From assembly GCA_011372825.1 (NCBI GenBank), contig DSAK01000011.1, positions 1-7,936 of the forward strand: a DNA stretch of 7,936 nt. The letters run 5' to 3'. Shown piece after piece: positions 5,766 to 7,936 of the stretch. A program made the position numbers and the translations under genes. The notes beneath the pieces were generated by a model. It was not told the DNA's origin, did not search any database, and saw only the letters and a list, made by a program, of their open reading frames with translations. How positions within the stretch are numbered: the stretch's first letter is position 1; each line of letters opens with the position of its first letter. This DNA is from Campylobacterota bacterium. Lineage in GTDB: Bacteria; Campylobacterota; Campylobacteria; Campylobacterales; Sulfurovaceae.

Positions 5766-6644
5766 ATGAAAAAGGTTCTTATAACTGGTATTGATAGTTT
5801 CACAGGGGTATATCTTGCAGAGGTTATGAAAAATTCTGGCTATCAGGTGTATGGTACCTCGCTTTTTGATGAGGGTGTCTTTAAATATAAGTGTGATATC
5901 ACGGATAGCAATGATGTGTTGCGTGTTTTGGAAGACTCCTGGCCAGATTATCTTATCCATCTTTCAGGTATATCCTTTGCTGCTCATGGTAATAGCGAGG
6001 ATTTTTACAAAGTTAACACCATCGGCACTACCAATATATTGGATGCTTTTGTTAATCTAGGCATACAACCAAAAAAAATAATCCTTGCCAGCAGTGCAAC
6101 AGTCTATGGCAACCAAGGGCTAGAGGTGTTAGATGAGTCTTTGTGTCCGATGCCAGCTAATCACTATGGTGCTAGCAAATATGCCATGGAATGCCTATCC
6201 AAAGGATATTTTGATAAGCTTCCCATTGTTATTGTCAGACCCTTTAACTATACAGGTGTTGGGCAATCGGCGCATTTTTTGATACCTAAAATAGTTGAAC
6301 ATTTTAGAAACTCTAAGTCTACGATAGAGCTAGGCAATTTACATGTAAGTCGGGAGTTTAATGATGTGAACTATGTGTGCAATGTCTATAAAAAACTTTT
6401 AGAAGCACCATGTGCGTCCGAAATTGTGAACTTATGTAGCGGCAGGGGCGTTAAGCTGCTCGACGTTATAACTATGATGAATGAAATAGCTGGATATGAT
6501 ATAAATGTAGAAGTTAATCAATCTTTCGTGCGCCAAAACGAAATCCCGTCCCTAACAGGCTCAACCCAGAAGCTATTTAAGCTTATTGGTTCGCAAGATC
6601 AGCTGGGGCTAAAAACAATGTTGCGAGGAATGTTTGAAGCCTAA
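5766..6644 (+). CDS. rmd: GDP-4-keto-6-deoxy-D-mannose reductase, RMD-like (probably makes GDP-D-rhamnose)
   Basis: 292 residues, an extended SDR of the size of GDP-6-deoxy-D-mannose reductases (RMD) and shorter than the roughly 320-residue GDP-L-fucose synthases (Fcl). The N-terminus TGIDSFTG (7-14) is a variant Rossmann glycine motif. The catalytic region is S109-S110-ATVYG with Y134-x-x-x-K138 in HYGASKYA. RPFNYTGVGQS (158-168) and the GN...SREFNDVNYV stretch (190-203) match the RMD substrate site. Fcl has a catalytic Cys in its 'SSCIYP' segment; here the equivalent is SSATVY, with no Cys, so 3,5-epimerisation to fucose is unlikely. Simple 4-reduction to GDP-D-rhamnose is preferred; a 6-deoxy-talose product (Tld) cannot be excluded. 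It follows gmd by 3 nt without its own Shine-Dalgarno sequence and overlaps the next gene by 11 nt. The pathway step is well supported; product stereochemistry is inferred. Confidence 0.85.
   Translation: MKKVLITGIDSFTGVYLAEVMKNSGYQVYGTSLFDEGVFKYKCDITDSNDVLRVLEDSWPDYLIHLSGISFAAHGNSEDFYKVNTIGTTNILDAFVNLGIQPKKIILASSATVYGNQGLEVLDESLCPMPANHYGASKYAMECLSKGYFDKLPIVIVRPFNYTGVGQSAHFLIPKIVEHFRNSKSTIELGNLHVSREFNDVNYVCNVYKKLLEAPCASEIVNLCSGRGVKLLDVITMMNEIAGYDINVEVNQSFVRQNEIPSLTGSTQKLFKLIGSQDQLGLKTMLRGMFEA
6625..6629 (+). promoter_or_regulatory. Shine-Dalgarno site (GAGGA) supporting a TTG start
   Basis: GAGGA sits 4 nt upstream of the TTG at 6634, inside the 3' end of the reductase gene. It supports the unusual TTG start over the in-frame ATG at 6661, which would remove the conserved LLIDT strand at the N-terminus. 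Confidence 0.6.
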
Positions 6645-7758
6645 ACTCTTGATAGACACAATGGCCCTACTGGGGCCTCGTACTGGTATAGGGCGATATA
6701 CGTACGAAATTGCTAACAGGCTAACTTCTGAAAACTTTACATGTAGATATTTTTATGGATTCTATAGCAAGAACTTAGTTTATTCTGCACCCGAAAGCAG
6801 GGCAAATATCCTAAAAAAATATATCACAAAATACCCTTTGCTAAAAAAGATTGCTAGAGAAATTATGCTTAGTTCTAGCCGCTTGTTTGCTCCAAAATTT
6901 GATGTTTATTGGCAACCAAATTTTATACCATTGGATGGTGTAAAATCAAAGCGCGTAGTGACAAGCGTGCATGATTTTTCATTCATCTTACATCGAGATT
7001 TTCATCCAAGTGAACGTATAGAATACTTTGATAGGTATTTTCTAAAGAATATATCCAGGAGCGATACTATTATTACAGGCTCAAAATTTACAAAATCAGA
7101 AATTCTAAAAAGACTTGAATTTTCCCCTAAAGATGTAAGAGTAATTCATCATGGAGTTGACCATGATGTTTTTTTTGTTCGCAAAAGCATTGAGTCAGAT
7201 GTGTCGCTACCAAATAAGTATATTTTGAGCGTTGGCAGTATTGAACCGCGCAAAAATCTCATGGGGTTATTAAAAGCTTATGATATTTTGCCCTTTGATA
7301 TTAAAAATCAATTTAAGCTGGTTTTGGTGGGTTTTCAAGGCTGGAAAAATAGTGAAATTATGGAGTTGATAGCAGCCAATAGAGATAATATTATCTATCT
7401 TGGGTTTATTTCTGACGAAGAGCTGGCCAGAGTATACAACCAAGCCTCATGTTTTGTGTATCCGTCACTCTATGAGGGCTTTGGTTTGCCACCTTTAGAG
7501 GCAATGGCATGCGGTACACCTGTCGTGGTCTCACGTGCAGCATCATTGCCTGAGGTTTGTGGTGAAGCTGCGCTATACTGTAATCCCAATGATCCAGCAG
7601 ATATCGCTCATCAAATCAAACGTCTCTTAACAGATAATAACCTATGGCAATCCATGAGACAGGCCGGCCTAACTCAAGCTCAAAAATACACATGGGAAGC
7701 TTCAGCTAAAGCACATATGGAAGTGTTGCTAGGAGACCCTTCGCTACGCTCAGGGTGA
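6634..7758 (+). CDS. Family 4 (GT-B) glycosyltransferase, probable rhamnosyl- or mannosyltransferase
   Basis: 374 residues from a TTG start. The N-terminus KPKLLIDTMALLGPRTGIGRYTYEI fits the standard 'LID...L.GP.TGIGRYT.EL' of bacterial GT4 mannosyl/rhamnosyltransferases, which is why the TTG is chosen. H113-D114 in VTSVHDFSF, NVxHHGVD-type IHHGVDHDVF (171-180), and the donor-site SVGSIEPRKNL (199-209) are present. The C-terminal EGFGLPPLE (281-289) carries the EX7E pair E281/E289, followed by ACGTPVVVS and LPEVCGEAALY. It acts at the cytoplasmic face of the membrane, adding a sugar from a GDP donor to a growing glycan; sitting after gmd and rmd, GDP-D-rhamnose is the likely donor (inference). 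The start overlaps rmd by 11 nt. The last residues, about GDPSLRSG, and the stop are encoded by a REP-like repeat (7735-7759), so the native C-terminus has probably been replaced or extended. Confidence 0.92.
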   Translation: MKPKLLIDTMALLGPRTGIGRYTYEIANRLTSENFTCRYFYGFYSKNLVYSAPESRANILKKYITKYPLLKKIAREIMLSSSRLFAPKFDVYWQPNFIPLDGVKSKRVVTSVHDFSFILHRDFHPSERIEYFDRYFLKNISRSDTIITGSKFTKSEILKRLEFSPKDVRVIHHGVDHDVFFVRKSIESDVSLPNKYILSVGSIEPRKNLMGLLKAYDILPFDIKNQFKLVLVGFQGWKNSEIMELIAANRDNIIYLGFISDEELARVYNQASCFVYPSLYEGFGLPPLEAMACGTPVVVSRAASLPEVCGEAALYCNPNDPADIAHQIKRLLTDNNLWQSMRQAGLTQAQKYTWEASAKAHMEVLLGDPSLRSG

Positions 7759-7765
7759 CGGAGGG
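7735..7765. repeat. REP-like unit overlapping the 3' end of the GT4 gene
   Basis: ACCCT (7736-7740) and AGGGT (7752-7756) form a 5-bp stem around the loop TCGCTACGCTC. The CTCAGGGTGAC core (7749-7759) equals the one at 4542-4552. The segment CTCAGGGTGACGGAGGG (7749-7765) is repeated at 7775-7791. The repeat lies in frame with the upstream gene, encodes its last residues and supplies its TGA (7756-7758). Confidence 0.85.
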
Positions 7766-7773
7766 GGGAGATG

Positions 7774-7791
7774 CCTCAGGGTGATGGAGGG
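7774..7791. repeat. Second, partial REP-like unit
   Basis: CTCAGGGTGATGGAGGG at 7775-7791 matches 7749-7765 at 16 of 17 positions, with a 26-bp period between the copies. The other half of the palindrome is missing or degenerate. It sits in the spacer between the GT4 gene and the RAYT promoter, so the tandem pair flanks the transposase gene on its 5' side. Confidence 0.75.
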
Positions 7792-7825
7792 TAGGGTTAT
7801 TTAGAGAAAACAGCAGGGTCAGAGG

Positions 7826-7854
7826 TTTACTTTTAATTAAACATTTGTTACAAT
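7826..7854 (+). promoter_or_regulatory. Sigma-70 promoter with extended -10 for the RAYT gene
   Basis: TTTACT (7826-7831) as the -35 and TACAAT (7849-7854) as the -10 are separated by exactly 17 bp. TG at 7846-7847, one base before the -10, makes an extended -10. The expected start site is near 7861, leaving a leader of only about 14 nt before the ATG at 7875, with no Shine-Dalgarno sequence. Confidence 0.7.
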
Positions 7855-7874
7855 GCAATAAAAAAAGCTTCCTC

Positions 7875-7936
7875 ATGCCTCGTAAGCCTAGAATAGAGAA
7901 GATAGGATTTTATCATATACTCAATCGTGGAGTAGC
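7875..7936 (+). CDS. REP-associated tyrosine transposase (RAYT), N-terminal fragment cut by window end
   Basis: The frame from ATG 7875 is open to the window edge and encodes MPRKPRIEKIGFYHILNRGV and onward. The pattern 'RKPR...G.YHI..RG' is the characteristic start of RAYT / Y1_Tnp (IS200-like, TnpA_REP) proteins, single-strand transposases that use a catalytic Tyr and an HUH motif. Those catalytic residues lie beyond the window, so integrity cannot be judged. RAYT genes are typically single-copy and flanked by REP palindromes they are thought to have dispersed; here REP-like units lie immediately upstream. The ATG is preceded by GCTTCCTC, with no ribosome binding site, which suggests poor translation or a different initiation mode. 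Too short for the domain to be seen whole, but the motif is distinctive. Confidence 0.8.
   Translation, partial: MPRKPRIEKIGFYHILNRGV

Noticed and set aside
5766..6644. GDP-L-fucose synthase (fcl)
   Set aside because: It lacks the Cys of the SSCIYP segment and is about 30 residues shorter than Fcl.

Overview
The window looks like part of a surface-polysaccharide (O-antigen, LPS or capsule type) locus from an AT-rich Gram-negative bacterium. Every gene is on the + strand and the genes are tightly packed. The best guess for the host is a Campylobacterota member, possibly Helicobacter-like. This rests on codon usage, on REP-like repeats with the 'CTCAGGGTGAC' core, and on a RAYT-type transposase start. 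No rRNA or single-copy marker is present, so the assignment is tentative.

Region 1 (about 1-4516) appears to be one transcription unit. It holds the 3' end of a membrane protein resembling GT-C glycosyltransferases, a second complete multi-pass membrane protein of GT-C-like character, a GtrB/DPM1-type polyprenyl-phosphate glycosyltransferase, a GtrA-family membrane protein, a 203-residue unrecognised membrane protein with a soluble C-terminal domain, and an extended-SDR sugar-nucleotide epimerase/dehydratase. Four of the five junctions are overlaps of 4 or 8 nt. The fifth is a 22-nt gap carrying the only strong Shine-Dalgarno sequence in the window. The set matches the logic of three-component Gtr glycosylation systems: an undecaprenyl-phosphate sugar donor is made in the cytoplasm, GtrA helps move it across the membrane, and a dedicated GT-C enzyme transfers the sugar outside. 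Here two extra genes are built in, the 203-residue protein and the SDR.

Region 2 (4517-4727) is a 211-bp spacer. It holds a large imperfect inverted repeat built from degenerate REP-like units, followed by a plausible promoter.

Region 3 (4728-7758) encodes GDP-mannose 4,6-dehydratase, a GDP-4-keto-6-deoxy-mannose reductase (RMD-like, lacking the Fcl-type cysteine) and a GT4 glycosyltransferase that starts at TTG. Together they can convert GDP-mannose into a GDP-6-deoxyhexose, most likely GDP-D-rhamnose, and add it to a glycan. The last codons and the stop of the GT4 gene lie inside a REP-like repeat.

Region 4 (7737-7936) has tandem REP-like units, a good extended -10 promoter, and the first 20 codons of a REP-associated tyrosine transposase (RAYT) that runs off the window. 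The repeats in the two spacers and the transposase probably belong to one REP/RAYT system.
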